Positions 43,325-52,200 of a DNA stretch of 64,000 nucleotides are shown here, piece by piece. Every line of letters begins with the position of its first letter. Position 1 is the stretch's first letter. The translations under genes were made by a program, and so were the position numbers. The DNA is from Runella rosea. Its GTDB lineage: Bacteria; Bacteroidota; Bacteroidia; Cytophagales; Spirosomataceae. The DNA lies in the NCBI RefSeq assembly GCF_003325355.1, contig NZ_CP030850.1:5883501-5947500 (forward strand), written 5' to 3'. The notes under the pieces are model-generated. The model made no database searches. It saw nothing but the letters and a program-made list of their open reading frames with translations, and was not told the origin of the DNA.

Positions 43325-44755
43325 ATGCATTTCTCTTTTAAAAATTATGACACCGAGAAGTTTTACGATGAAATGTTTTCGTCGGACGGCAGGATTCGCC
43401 CCGGGTGTGAGGCATTTAAACAACGCGTAGAACAACTGACCCAAACCGAATTGATGAATCGCCAGCATACCGCCGAAAGGGCGCTGATGTCAATGGGGAT
43501 CACGTTCAATGTTTATTCCGAAGGAGAAGGAACCGAACGTATTATGCCGCTTGACATTATCCCAAGGGTTGTGGCGGGCGACGATTGGAATCGACTGGAA
43601 AAAGGACTTATTCAGCGGATTACGGCCCTGAATATGTTTATTGACGATATCTACAACGACCAGAAAATTCTGGATGACGGAGTGGTGCCGAGAGATTTGA
43701 TTGAAACCTCAAAATGTTATCTCGAAGCTTGCAAGGGGTTGAAACCTCCGAAGGGAATTTGGTGTCACATTACAGGTACGGATTTGATTCGGGGCGACGA
43801 CGGAACATTCATGGTTTTGGAAGACAATCTTCGTTGCCCATCTGGCGTGTCTTATATGCTGGAAAACAGGGAGTTATCTAAGCAGATTTTTCCCGAAGTC
43901 TTGGCCCGCACTGGCGTACGGCCTGTGTCGGACTATCCAGCGCGTTTGTTTGAAATGCTTAAATTTATTGCCGACCGTCCTGATCCAAACATTGTGGTAC
44001 TGACGCCAGGGATTTATAATTCTGCTTACTTTGAGCACTCGTATTTGGCGCAGCAAATGGGCGTTGAACTCGTTGATGCCCGCGATTTGGTGGTTTCGGG
44101 AGGATACGTAAAAATGCGGACAACACGTGGATTTGAGATTGTGGATGTAATCTACCGTCGTTTGGATGATACGTTTTTGGACCCGCAGGCGTTTAATCCG
44201 CATTCGCTCATCGGGATTCCGGGAATATTTGATGTGTACAAAAAAGGCCGCGTAGCACTTGCCAATGCTCCTGGAACGGGTGTTGCCGACGATAAAGTGA
44301 TTTATGCGTACGTGCCGCGCATTATCAAGTATTATTTGGATCAAGAAGCCATGATTCCTAACGTTAAGACGTACATTTGCCGCGAAGCCGATGACCTGAA
44401 ATACGTACTTGAAAACGTGGAAAATCTGGTCATCAAAGAAGCCAACGAAGCAGGAGGCTATGGAATGCTGATTGGACCGAAAGCGACCAAAGAAGAACAT
44501 GAACTGTTCCGTCAAAAAATCAAAGATAATCCCCGTAACTATATTGCCCAGCCCGTGATTTCGCTCTCACGCGTGCCGTGTATCGTGGATGACCACGCTG
44601 AAGGTCGTCACGTGGATTTGCGCCCTTATATTCTTTATGGCGACGGCATCAATGTAATTCCGGGTGGACTCACGCGCGTAGCTTTGCGCAAGGGTTCATT
44701 GGTCGTAAACTCATCGCAAGGTGGGGGTGGAAAAGATACGTGGGTAACGTATTGA
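43325..44755 (+). CDS. Circularly permuted ATP-grasp type 2 protein
   Basis: The 476-residue product matches the circularly permuted ATP-grasp 2 family: FSSDGRIRPGCEAF near the start, DIIPRVVAGDDWNRLEKGL, VLEDNLRCPSGVSYMLENR, and NLVIKEANEAGGYGML, with metal and ATP-binding residues in the usual order. Such enzymes are thought to form an amide or peptide bond on an unknown substrate, together with an alpha-E helical protein and a transglutaminase-like protein encoded next door. Here neither neighbour is present; a terminator and a TetR gene follow. It is full length and probably cytoplasmic. Confidence 0.9.
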   Translation: MHFSFKNYDTEKFYDEMFSSDGRIRPGCEAFKQRVEQLTQTELMNRQHTAERALMSMGITFNVYSEGEGTERIMPLDIIPRVVAGDDWNRLEKGLIQRITALNMFIDDIYNDQKILDDGVVPRDLIETSKCYLEACKGLKPPKGIWCHITGTDLIRGDDGTFMVLEDNLRCPSGVSYMLENRELSKQIFPEVLARTGVRPVSDYPARLFEMLKFIADRPDPNIVVLTPGIYNSAYFEHSYLAQQMGVELVDARDLVVSGGYVKMRTTRGFEIVDVIYRRLDDTFLDPQAFNPHSLIGIPGIFDVYKKGRVALANAPGTGVADDKVIYAYVPRIIKYYLDQEAMIPNVKTYICREADDLKYVLENVENLVIKEANEAGGYGMLIGPKATKEEHELFRQKIKDNPRNYIAQPVISLSRVPCIVDDHAEGRHVDLRPYILYGDGINVIPGGLTRVALRKGSLVVNSSQGGGGKDTWVTY

Positions 44756-44792
44756 TAATTAATGATTTGTGATATTTTTGTATCTCTTCTTA

Positions 44793-44823
44793 TAAGCCTC
44801 TTGTGAAAAGAGGCTTATTTTTT
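44793..44823 (+). terminator. Terminator of the ATP-grasp gene
   Basis: A perfect 10-bp stem (44793-44802 with 44808-44817) with a 5-nt loop is followed by six T (44818-44823). Confidence 0.88.
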
Positions 44824-44845
44824 GTAAAAATAATTGATAAAAAAC

Positions 44846-44875
44846 TTGACATACTAACTGGTATGTTTACCTTTG
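44846..44875 (+). promoter_or_regulatory. Promoter of the TetR gene with an operator in its spacer
   Basis: TTG at 44846-44848, a 19-nt spacer, and TACCTTTG at 44868-44875 form a full Bacteroidota promoter that ends 7 nt before the ATG. The spacer contains the near-palindrome ACATACTAACTGGTATGT (44849-44866), which recurs upstream of the next gene. A repressor bound there would block the polymerase. Confidence 0.8.
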
Positions 44876-44882
44876 TGCCATC

Positions 44883-45470
44883 ATGACAGATACACGAACC
44901 GAAATATTACACAAAAACTATGAAGCTATTCACCGCAATGGCTTTCAGGGAGTTCGTGCCGATAAGGTGGTGGCTGAAATGGGGATTACGAAGGGGGCAT
45001 TGTATCATTATTTCCCCAATAAGTTTGATTTAGGTTACGCTATTTTGGATGAATTGCTGGCACCCCACTACCTAAAAATCTGGGAACCATTTGAACGCGC
45101 CGAGAAAAATTTTAGCGCTGTTTTGCTTGGCATATTAGAATCATATCGAGATTTTGCCAAGACTGACGAAGAAATCAAGCTTGGTTGTCCACTGACCAAT
45201 CTTACGCAGGAAATGCCACCTTTGGATGAAGGGTTTCGCAAAAGATTGCACCGAATTACCCATCAAATGCAGTTACAGGTTGAGACAGGGCTGAAAAATG
45301 CCCAATTATCGGGAGAATTTAAACTTGATTTTAACCCAACTCAGACCGCTTTTTTCTACTTATCGGCCATTGAAGGAGGTTTTAGCGTGGCCAAAGCCAT
45401 GCAAAGCCGGGCCGCTTTTGAAATGGTTATTGCCCAACTAAAACAATTTTCCGAAGGACTTAAAGTCTGA
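44883..45470 (+). CDS. TetR/AcrR family transcriptional regulator
   Basis: The 195-residue protein begins with the TetR DNA-binding domain: helix-turn-helix in VRADKVVAEMGITKGALYHY followed by FPNKFDLGYAIL. The C-terminal ligand domain includes KLGCPLTNLTQEM and resembles YxaF/LmrA-like regulators. It likely represses itself and the downstream NAD(P)-binding protein gene, because near-identical operators precede both. The ligand is unknown, perhaps a reactive or aromatic compound given the target enzyme. Confidence 0.92.
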   Translation: MTDTRTEILHKNYEAIHRNGFQGVRADKVVAEMGITKGALYHYFPNKFDLGYAILDELLAPHYLKIWEPFERAEKNFSAVLLGILESYRDFAKTDEEIKLGCPLTNLTQEMPPLDEGFRKRLHRITHQMQLQVETGLKNAQLSGEFKLDFNPTQTAFFYLSAIEGGFSVAKAMQSRAAFEMVIAQLKQFSEGLKV

Positions 45471-45483
45471 TTTTTTTTGCCCG

Positions 45484-45507
45484 CATACATACCAACTGGT
45501 ATGTATG
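45484..45507. promoter_or_regulatory. TetR operator upstream of the NmrA-like gene
   Basis: A palindrome with 10-bp perfect arms (45484-45493 and 45498-45507) around AACT contains ACATACCAACTGGTATGT, which differs at one base from the operator before the TetR gene. A TTG at 45477-45479 and TATGTATG at 45500-45507 may form the promoter it overlaps. Confidence 0.8.
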
Positions 45508-45548
45508 TATATTGAAAACAAATATAAATTAATTAAAACCAAAGAATC

Positions 45549-46439
45549 ATGTACGTTATTACAGGAGCCACAGGACACACCGGACACATCATTGCCGAAG
45601 AGCTGCTTGCAGCAGGAAAAAAAGTAAAAGCCGTTGTTCGCAACGCAACAAAGGGAGCCGCATTGGCCGAAAAAGGAGCCCAATTGGCCGTCGGTGATTT
45701 GGAAGATGCCGCATTTTTGAAAGAAACATTCAAAGGTGCCGAAGCCGTTTATTTGATGGTTCCTCCCAAATGGAACATTACCGATTGGCGGGCGTATCAG
45801 CGTGAAATCATTCAAAATTTTGTGGATGCATTGCAGGGGTCGGGTGTAAAATACGCTGTGGTACTGAGTTCAATGGGGGCACACATGCCGACGGGTGCTG
45901 GACCCGTAAGTGGATTGTACGATTTGGAACAGGCACTCAAAACGGTGGAAGGGTTGAACGTGCTCAATTTGCGAGCAGGGTATTTTATGGAGAATTTTTT
46001 CGGTAACATCGGTTTAATCAAGGCCGCGGGGATTCAGGGGTATACGCTCAATGCTGATTTAAAGGTTCCGTTGGTGCATACGCACGACATTGCAGAAGTG
46101 GCCGTTAAGCATTTGTTAACGCTTGATTTCAAAGGTCATTCCCACGTTTTTGTGGCGGGAGCTGCCGATTATACCATGAAGGAAGCAACCGCTATTTTGA
46201 GCGATACCGTTGGAAAACCTTTTCAGTATGTACAATTTTCGCCCGAAGATGCCCGCGCGGGGATGATTGGCGCCGGTCTGCCCGAAACCATCGCCGACGG
46301 TTATAACGAGCTTTTTGCGGGCTTAAACTCGGGAGAGTACCTCAATGGTTACGAGCGTGATGCCACCAATACCACCCCGACGACGTTGGAGGATTTTGCC
46401 AAAAAAGAATTTGCTGTGGCATTTAATGCGGTAAGCTAA
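45549..46439 (+). CDS. NmrA family NAD(P)-binding protein
   Basis: The 296-residue product begins MYVITGATGHTGHIIAEEL, a Rossmann motif of the atypical SDR/NmrA group (GATGHTG), and continues with VVLSSMGAHMPTG and the NLRAGYFMENF segment usual in that group. Members act as NAD(P)H-using reductases or as redox sensors. The gene lies 78 nt after the TetR gene and has its own operator, so it is the probable target of that repressor. It may detoxify a quinone or electrophile; this is inferred from context only. Confidence 0.9.
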   Translation: MYVITGATGHTGHIIAEELLAAGKKVKAVVRNATKGAALAEKGAQLAVGDLEDAAFLKETFKGAEAVYLMVPPKWNITDWRAYQREIIQNFVDALQGSGVKYAVVLSSMGAHMPTGAGPVSGLYDLEQALKTVEGLNVLNLRAGYFMENFFGNIGLIKAAGIQGYTLNADLKVPLVHTHDIAEVAVKHLLTLDFKGHSHVFVAGAADYTMKEATAILSDTVGKPFQYVQFSPEDARAGMIGAGLPETIADGYNELFAGLNSGEYLNGYERDATNTTPTTLEDFAKKEFAVAFNAVS

Positions 46440-46447
46440 TATTTTAC

Positions 46448-46476
46448 GGGCGGTTGTTGAATTTCAGCAATCGCCC
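46448..46476 (+). terminator. Hairpin after the NmrA-like gene
   Basis: A 13-bp stem with two G-U pairs (46448-46460 with 46464-46476) starts 8 nt after the stop codon. The T content after it is modest. Confidence 0.65.
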
Positions 46477-46528
46477 TTATTCTAGAAATTTTGGCGTTTA
46501 TGGGAAGTGTTGCCTTAGTGGGCGTTTG

Positions 46529-46548
46529 AGGGCTGATAGCCCTTTTTT
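46529..46548 (+). terminator. Second short terminator
   Basis: A 6-bp stem (46529-46534 with 46538-46543) is followed by five more T. It may back up the hairpin at 46448 before the next gene. Confidence 0.6.
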
Positions 46549-46621
46549 GATTTTAAATAATTCTATCATACAAAATCACGACAACTGACGTTGTATATCT
46601 TTTCCCATAAAAATCAATACT

Positions 46622-47350
46622 ATGAAAAAATTGTTATCGCTTACTCTTGCGTTGGCGGGAGCCATTTCAGTTCTGGCACAACAAGGAACGATTGAATACA
46701 AAATGACCATGTCGGGGCAAGGGCAAAGTAATGTATCGACCAGCAAAATGCAATTTGCGAGCGGAAAAGTGCGCATGGAAACCAGTCTCAATATGCCTGG
46801 AATGTCGCACAAGCAAGTAATGCTGATGCTTCCCAATAAGCCTAATACTATGATTATGCTGAATGAAGGGGCCAAAACCTACACCGAACTAAATACTAAT
46901 TCAACTCCCAAAGACCCCAACGCGGCTAAGGTGACGGTAAAAGTGGTGGGAAAAGAAAAGCTTCAAAACCTCAATTGCACACACATCGTGGTAACCATGA
47001 GCAACCGCCCCATGGACATGTGGACCACCAAAGACATCGCTGGCTATGAAAGCATGATGGGTTATTGGAAATCAAGCATGAGCGGCGGCAATGACCAAAT
47101 GTACAGCGAATTGAAAAAAGCGGGTGCCGAAGGTTTTGTGGTCAAAACGCAAATGAAAAATAAAGAAGGAGGAATGACGATGGAGTTGGTGAAATACGAT
47201 ACAAAGCCCGTGTCGGCCGCCCTGTTCAGCATTCCAGCGGACTATAAAAAAGGGACCTCCATTGATCCTAATAAAATACAGAATATGACGCCTGCCGAGC
47301 GTAAGAAAATCATGGAAGAAATGATAAAACAACACGGCAACAAGCAATAA
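46622..47350 (+). CDS. DUF4412 secreted protein
   Basis: The 242-residue product has a Sec signal peptide (MKKLLSLTLALAGAISVLAQ). The mature part begins GTIEYKMTMSG and contains KMQFASGKVRMET, followed by KTYTELN and VKVVGKEKLQNLNCTHI, the pattern of DUF4412 proteins, which resemble LolA/LolB-like lipoprotein-binding sandwiches. The C-terminal tail is basic (ERKKIMEEMIKQHGNKQ). A periplasmic role is likely; function is unknown. It stands alone and converges on the amidohydrolase gene. Confidence 0.85.
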   Translation: MKKLLSLTLALAGAISVLAQQGTIEYKMTMSGQGQSNVSTSKMQFASGKVRMETSLNMPGMSHKQVMLMLPNKPNTMIMLNEGAKTYTELNTNSTPKDPNAAKVTVKVVGKEKLQNLNCTHIVVTMSNRPMDMWTTKDIAGYESMMGYWKSSMSGGNDQMYSELKKAGAEGFVVKTQMKNKEGGMTMELVKYDTKPVSAALFSIPADYKKGTSIDPNKIQNMTPAERKKIMEEMIKQHGNKQ

Positions 47351-47355
47351 TGGTT

Positions 47356-47403
47356 AATACTTGCCAAGACTCGAAATAGAAACGCTGAGTCTTGGCAAGT
47401 ATT
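47356..47403. terminator. Bidirectional terminator hairpin
   Basis: A perfect 17-bp inverted repeat (47356-47372 with 47387-47403) with a 14-nt loop lies between the convergent DUF4412 and amidohydrolase genes. Confidence 0.8.
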
Positions 47404-47413
47404 TTACAAGCCT

Positions 47414-48799
47414 TTATTTGTTTCCGATTTCGTATTTGTCGTTGTACTTTTTGTACTGGCGTTTGTGGCGGTCGTCAAGGTCGGTCTTACGGCCCCTGAT
47501 GAAAGCGTGTTCAATGCCGTTGGAGCGCATATCCAGAATGTCGCCTTTGCAGACTACGAGTGTGGCTAGCTTCCCTTTTTCCAACGTCCCTACCTGTTTG
47601 TCAACGCCGAGAATTTTGGCGGGGGTAGACGTAATCATTTTTAACGCTTCTTCGCGGTCGAGGTTGCCAAATCCCGCGGCGGTTCCAGCCACAAAGGGCA
47701 AGTTGCGCGTACGCCAATAGGCTTCGCCGTAGCTTAATGCAACCGTGACCCCCGCTTTTTGCAACAACGAAGGCAGCTGATACGGCTGATACACAGGCTC
47801 ATCCTGACGGTTGGGGAGGCGGTGCGTTTCTCCCAACACCACAGGAATATTGTTTTCTTTCAAAAAATCTACCACCCTGAGCGCATCTTCCGCTCCCACA
47901 ATGACTGGTTTCTGAACCCCGTGCGATTTGGCAAATTTGACGGCTTCGATAATGTCTTTGCTGTTGTCGGCGCGGATGTACAAATTTTGATTTCCGCTAA
48001 AAAGACCCCGCAACGCTTCCAATTTGAGATTGGTAATGCTGGGATTTTTGATCTGGCTGTATGCGCTAGCATCCGAAAACAATTGCGCAAGATTATTGAT
48101 TACCTCCTGACGACGGCTGTTTCGCTGTAGGCTTACCGAAAAATCCTCAAAGTTGAATTCGCGGGTAAAAAACGGTGGCCACGTTAGCCACAAGCCGTCG
48201 TCTTTTTTCAGAACGGCATCCTCCCAATTCCATCCGTCGAGTTCCATCACTGATGACGAACCCGAAATCGTGCCCCCTTGGGGAGTCGCTTGGGTAAGCA
48301 ATAATCCATTGTTACGCAAAGTAGGAATAACCTCAGAATCAGTGTTATAAGCAACCAATGCCCGAACGTTAGGATTGAGCGCCCCGATTTCCTGATTGTC
48401 GGTAGTGGCCCGAACTGAGCTAATTTCGACCAAACCCGTTGTGGCACCCATCGCAATGAGGCCCGGATAGAGGTGTTTACCAGTTACATCAATGACTTCG
48501 GTGGCGTTACGGTCAAAAGTTGTGCTTGCATCGCCTACGGCGGTAAGGATTCCTTTATCAAATACCACCGTTCCTTTGTCAATCACGGTGCCGTTGCCTA
48601 CATGAACCGTGCCGCCCACCAGTGCAATAGGCTTGGTTTGGGGCTTCGCCGGCGCGGGGTTTTGGGCCGATACGGGCTGAAATAAGAGGCCAGAAATAAG
48701 CAGTAGGAAATAAGAAATAGGCTGTAAGAAATAAGATGCCTGAGCAAAATATAACTTTTTGACTTTTATGGGATAGTTAGAAGGTCTTCCAGTTCTCAT
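47414..48799 (-). CDS. Amidohydrolase-like protein lacking the metal motif
   Basis: The only ATG codons that open this frame (48799 and 48820) lie inside the 3' end of the preceding four-helix-bundle gene; I use 48799, which gives 461 residues. A signal peptide follows (SYFLQPISYFLLLISGLL, ending near VSAQ). The body has the composite amidohydrolase fold: VGGTVHVGNGTVID, GKHLYPGLIAM, and a C-terminal DREEALKMITSTPAKILGVD with GKLATLVV. At the place of the metal-binding HxH after PGLI it has MGATTG, and later ligands are also missing, so it is probably not an active hydrolase. It follows a larger paralogue on the same strand. Confidence 0.8.
   Translation of the reverse strand: MRTGRPSNYPIKVKKLYFAQASYFLQPISYFLLLISGLLFQPVSAQNPAPAKPQTKPIALVGGTVHVGNGTVIDKGTVVFDKGILTAVGDASTTFDRNATEVIDVTGKHLYPGLIAMGATTGLVEISSVRATTDNQEIGALNPNVRALVAYNTDSEVIPTLRNNGLLLTQATPQGGTISGSSSVMELDGWNWEDAVLKKDDGLWLTWPPFFTREFNFEDFSVSLQRNSRRQEVINNLAQLFSDASAYSQIKNPSITNLKLEALRGLFSGNQNLYIRADNSKDIIEAVKFAKSHGVQKPVIVGAEDALRVVDFLKENNIPVVLGETHRLPNRQDEPVYQPYQLPSLLQKAGVTVALSYGEAYWRTRNLPFVAGTAAGFGNLDREEALKMITSTPAKILGVDKQVGTLEKGKLATLVVCKGDILDMRSNGIEHAFIRGRKTDLDDRHKRQYKKYNDKYEIGNK
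48679..48735. repeat. 7-nt phased repeat inside the signal-peptide coding part
   Basis: GAAATAAG begins at 48679, 48693, 48707 and 48728, and GAAATAG at 48714, so all copies are at multiples of 7 nt. Because 21 nt equals 7 codons, the protein shows a heptad copy too (SYFLQPI, then SYFLLLI). The array lies on the 3' side of the S23-type gene; a similar array in inverse orientation lies on its other side. Confidence 0.8.
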
Positions 48800-49154
48800 G
48801 TAATTTCGAAAGTTTAGCACCGAGATATTCAGTATCGGTAGTTAGTTCTTTGTATGATTCTTGACTAATATATAGACAATCTAAAGCGAATAATAACCAA
48901 CATTTAGTCTCTTCAAGGGAGCCGATGGAGTCGATTAAATGTCTTTTGAATGTATTTTCAAATCTTCGCTTTCCCCAACCTTCTGCAATATTTGCTGCAA
49001 CGGAGCGAGAGGAACGTCGTATTTGATCGGTTAAGGAGTATTTTTCTTCAGAGGGAAATTTTGTGCTGAGCCAAAAAATTTTCATGGCTAATTGATGAGC
49101 CAAAGTATAAACTTGTAAATCTCGGAAAGTTTGGATTGGTGTTCTATTATCCAT
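48777..49154 (-). CDS. Four-helix bundle protein (S23 / IVP family)
   Basis: The 125-residue protein has the family features: an opening TFRDLQVYTLAHQLAMKIF, then SLTDQIRRSSRSVAANIAEG, and a C-terminal helix with KWL-type residues (ETKCWLLFALDCLYIS). The family was first seen in intervening sequences of 23S rRNA genes and later found scattered in bacteria; related Avd proteins serve in diversity-generating retroelements. No rRNA or retroelement is present here. It sits between two amidohydrolase genes and is flanked by inverted 7-nt phased repeats, which suggests insertion as a cassette. Its last codons overlap the start of the next gene. Confidence 0.92.
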   Translation of the reverse strand: MDNRTPIQTFRDLQVYTLAHQLAMKIFWLSTKFPSEEKYSLTDQIRRSSRSVAANIAEGWGKRRFENTFKRHLIDSIGSLEETKCWLLFALDCLYISQESYKELTTDTEYLGAKLSKLHENWKTF

Positions 49155-49165
49155 GATTTGTAAAA

Positions 49166-49200
49166 TTCTGAGCTCCTACGTCTTACTTCCTATTTCTTTT
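49166..49200. repeat. 7-nt phased repeat on the 5' side of the S23-type gene
   Basis: Successive heptamers TTCTGAG (49166), CTCCTAC (49173), GTCTTAC (49180), TTCCTAT (49187) and TTCTTTT (49194) share a common pattern and on the minus strand resemble GAAATAG and GAAGTAA. They are inverse to the array at 48679-48735. The array overlaps the last codons of the 1013-residue amidohydrolase gene. Confidence 0.6.
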
Positions 49201-52200
49201 CCCCCTCGCTTTGCTCTTCGCCTTCTGCCATAACGCCCTCTACATCTTCGCAATGCCACATACGCTGACGGCGGAAAGGCGGACGGATGGCGGTAGCGCC
49301 ACCTGTTTTGGCCGAAATCATTTTTTGTACCAAACGAGCGCGTTCTTTTTCTACTTCGTCGCGTCGTTTGTCATCGCCCTCTGTGGAGTAGTAAATCGCC
49401 CCTTCAACAATGGTATAGTCAGGACGGGCGTAGATCGAAAGCGGGTGGTTGTTCCACAATACCAAATCGGCATCTTTGCCCGTCTTGATGCTGCCCGTAC
49501 GTTTATCTAAGTGCATAATTTTGGCAGGGTTGATGGTCACCATTTTGAGGGCTTCGGTTTCGGCGATGCCGCCGTATTCCACTGCTTTGGCGGCTTCTTG
49601 ATTCAGGCGGCGGGCCATTTCGGCGTCGTCGGAGTTGATGCTGGTCAATACGCCTACTTTGGTCAAAATGGCAGCATTGTACGGAATCGCGTCTTTTACT
49701 TCCATTTTATATGCCCACCAGTCGGCAAAGGATGAACCTGCGGCCCCGTGTTTTTTCATTTTATCGGCTACTTTATAACCCTCTAAAATGTGCGTAAACG
49801 TGTTGATTTTGAAGCCTAAAGAATCAGCGACTTTTAGAAGCATATTGATTTCGGATTGTACGTACGAATGACATGTAATGAAGCGTTTAGCGTTGAGAAT
49901 TTCAACCAACGCGTCTAGTTCAATATCACGGCGAGGCACGGGCATTCCGATTTTGGTCTTCATCGAATTGTACGAATCCCAAGCGCGCTCATACTCGCGG
50001 GCACGGGTGAAATGATCCATAAATACCTGCTCAACGCCCATCCGCGTCTGCGGATAACGGCTCGTTGGATTGCCGCTGTTGGCCTGTTTTACGTTTTCAC
50101 CCAAGGCAAATTTGATAAACTGTGCTTCGGGCAGGAGCATCTCCGAAACATTGCCGCCCCATTTCAATTTTACCACGGCCGATTGCCCGCCGATGGAATT
50201 TGCGGAGCCGTGCAACAATTGCGACATGGTGACGCCGCCCGCCAATTGACGGTAAATATTGATATCGTCGGGGTTGATAACATCGCTCATGCGTACTTCG
50301 GCGGAACTGGATTGACCACCTTCGTTGATGGAGAAAAGCGCGATGTGTGAGTGCTCGTCGATAATACCCGGCGTCAGGTGTTTGCCTGTACCGTCAATCA
50401 CGCGGGCGTTGGCGGCAGAGAGGTTTTTGCCAATGCGGGCAATTTTACCATTTTCAACCAATACATCACTGTTTGGCAGCATCCCTGCGTCGTCGCTGGT
50501 CCAAACGCTGGCATTTTTAATCAACAACGTTTCTGATTTTGGTTTCTCGGCATTCCCAAATCCAACAAATGGAAACAGGGGTTTTCCTACATTCGGAGCA
50601 GGTTTGCGGGTTGAATCGCGGCGTGCTTCGGCCAATTTTATCGGCTCCTGTAGGGCCGCTTCCCACTTGGTAGGGGTGCCTTTGGCGGTTTCTCCGCTTC
50701 CTTTAAAGCCCGTTCCTTCCCGATAACCCGTCAGGCGAGTGGTGGCGTTGGGGGCTTTTCTGTCGGGTTGAAAATTGAGCGAAATCAGGTCGTTGAGGTA
50801 AGTTACTTTCGGCGTAATTTTCACAGTATCGCTCAGTACAATTTGATAATCAGGCTTCTCGGGTTTTCCAGTAATGATTAATTTCCCCTTTTCGGTCTCC
50901 ATGCTTAAGTTGTACGTTCCCCTAATATCGGCTTGGTTGAGGTTGTTGATGATGTATTTTTTACCCCGAATCCAGTTTTCGTAGATGACATTGTCTGCGT
51001 TGAACAAATTGCCCGAAGTAATGATAAAATTGGCCCAAGCGCCCGTTTTGAGGCTTCCTACTTTATCATCACATTTGAGGAGTTGGGCGGGAATCGCCGT
51101 GAGGGCTTCAAGGGCTTTGGTTTCCGACAAACCGTATTCAATGGCTTTGCGTAGGTTGGTCCAAAATTCCGTTTTTGTTTTGAGCAATGCCGAAGTCAGT
51201 ACAAAATTAACGCCCGCTTTTTCCAAGGCCGCCGCGTTGGCGGGAGCCATTTCCCAGTGTTTCATTTCGGCAAGGCTCACGTTGTCGGCATCCCAAACAT
51301 CTTCTACATCGAAGGCTGCTGGGAAGTTGAGCGGAACAATGAGCGTGCCACCCGACGCTTTTATTTCGTCAATGCGCTGGTATTCATCGCCATTGCCACG
51401 AAAAATGTATTGTGTTTTGAATTCATCACCCAGTTTGTCGGCCCTGAGCAAGCTCCATTTGTCGGTTGCTTCAAATACGGTCGGCAATCCGCTCAGGGCA
51501 TTAAAAGCATCGAGTGAGATGTTGTATTCAACATTTTTGCCCGCGTTTTTATACCATTCGGCATCGTAGTAGGTTTGGCGCAACAACGCCATTGCGCCCA
51601 TGGGTGAGTTGGGATATTGTTGGCCAGAAGAGCCTTTGCTGAACGATAAATGGGCAGAAACAGGACTACGAACAATGACGCTGTTTTCGCTGTCGGTAGC
51701 CAAAGTCACGAGCGCGCCGCTACCGCGTACGATGCCGTCGTGGTGGTGAGTGAGCACCGTAGCAAAGCCTAATTTGCGCAGCTCATCGGCTTTGGCATTG
51801 TTGACGGCAAATAATTTTCCTGCTTCTGTTTCGGGATTCAGGGCCTGATTCCAGCCGTAAGCACCTTTTTTATTGGATTCAATCTGCTGCGGTGCGCCGC
51901 GTCCGCCGCCTTGGGTGCGTTTGACTTCGGGCATTCCGTAGTCCGATTCCATGTCAATCAGGGCAGGATAGATGCGCTTGCCTTTGAGGTCGGTTACGAC
52001 GGTTCCGTTGGGAATTTGTAGGTCTTTGCCCACGCCAACGATTACGCCGTTTTTAATGATTAAAGTGCCATTTTCGAGTACGTTGCGTGCGTCAATGTAA
52101 ATGGTTGCGTTGGTGAAAGCGTACAATTCGGGGCGCTCGTCATACACGCCGTTGCGCGGAAAAGTGGGCGTTTGGGCCCAGATGTACGAACATACCGATA

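Noticed and set aside
48777-49154. S23-type gene as a sign of a nearby 23S rRNA gene or diversity-generating retroelement
   Set aside because: No rRNA sequence, reverse transcriptase or template/variable repeat is visible in the window.
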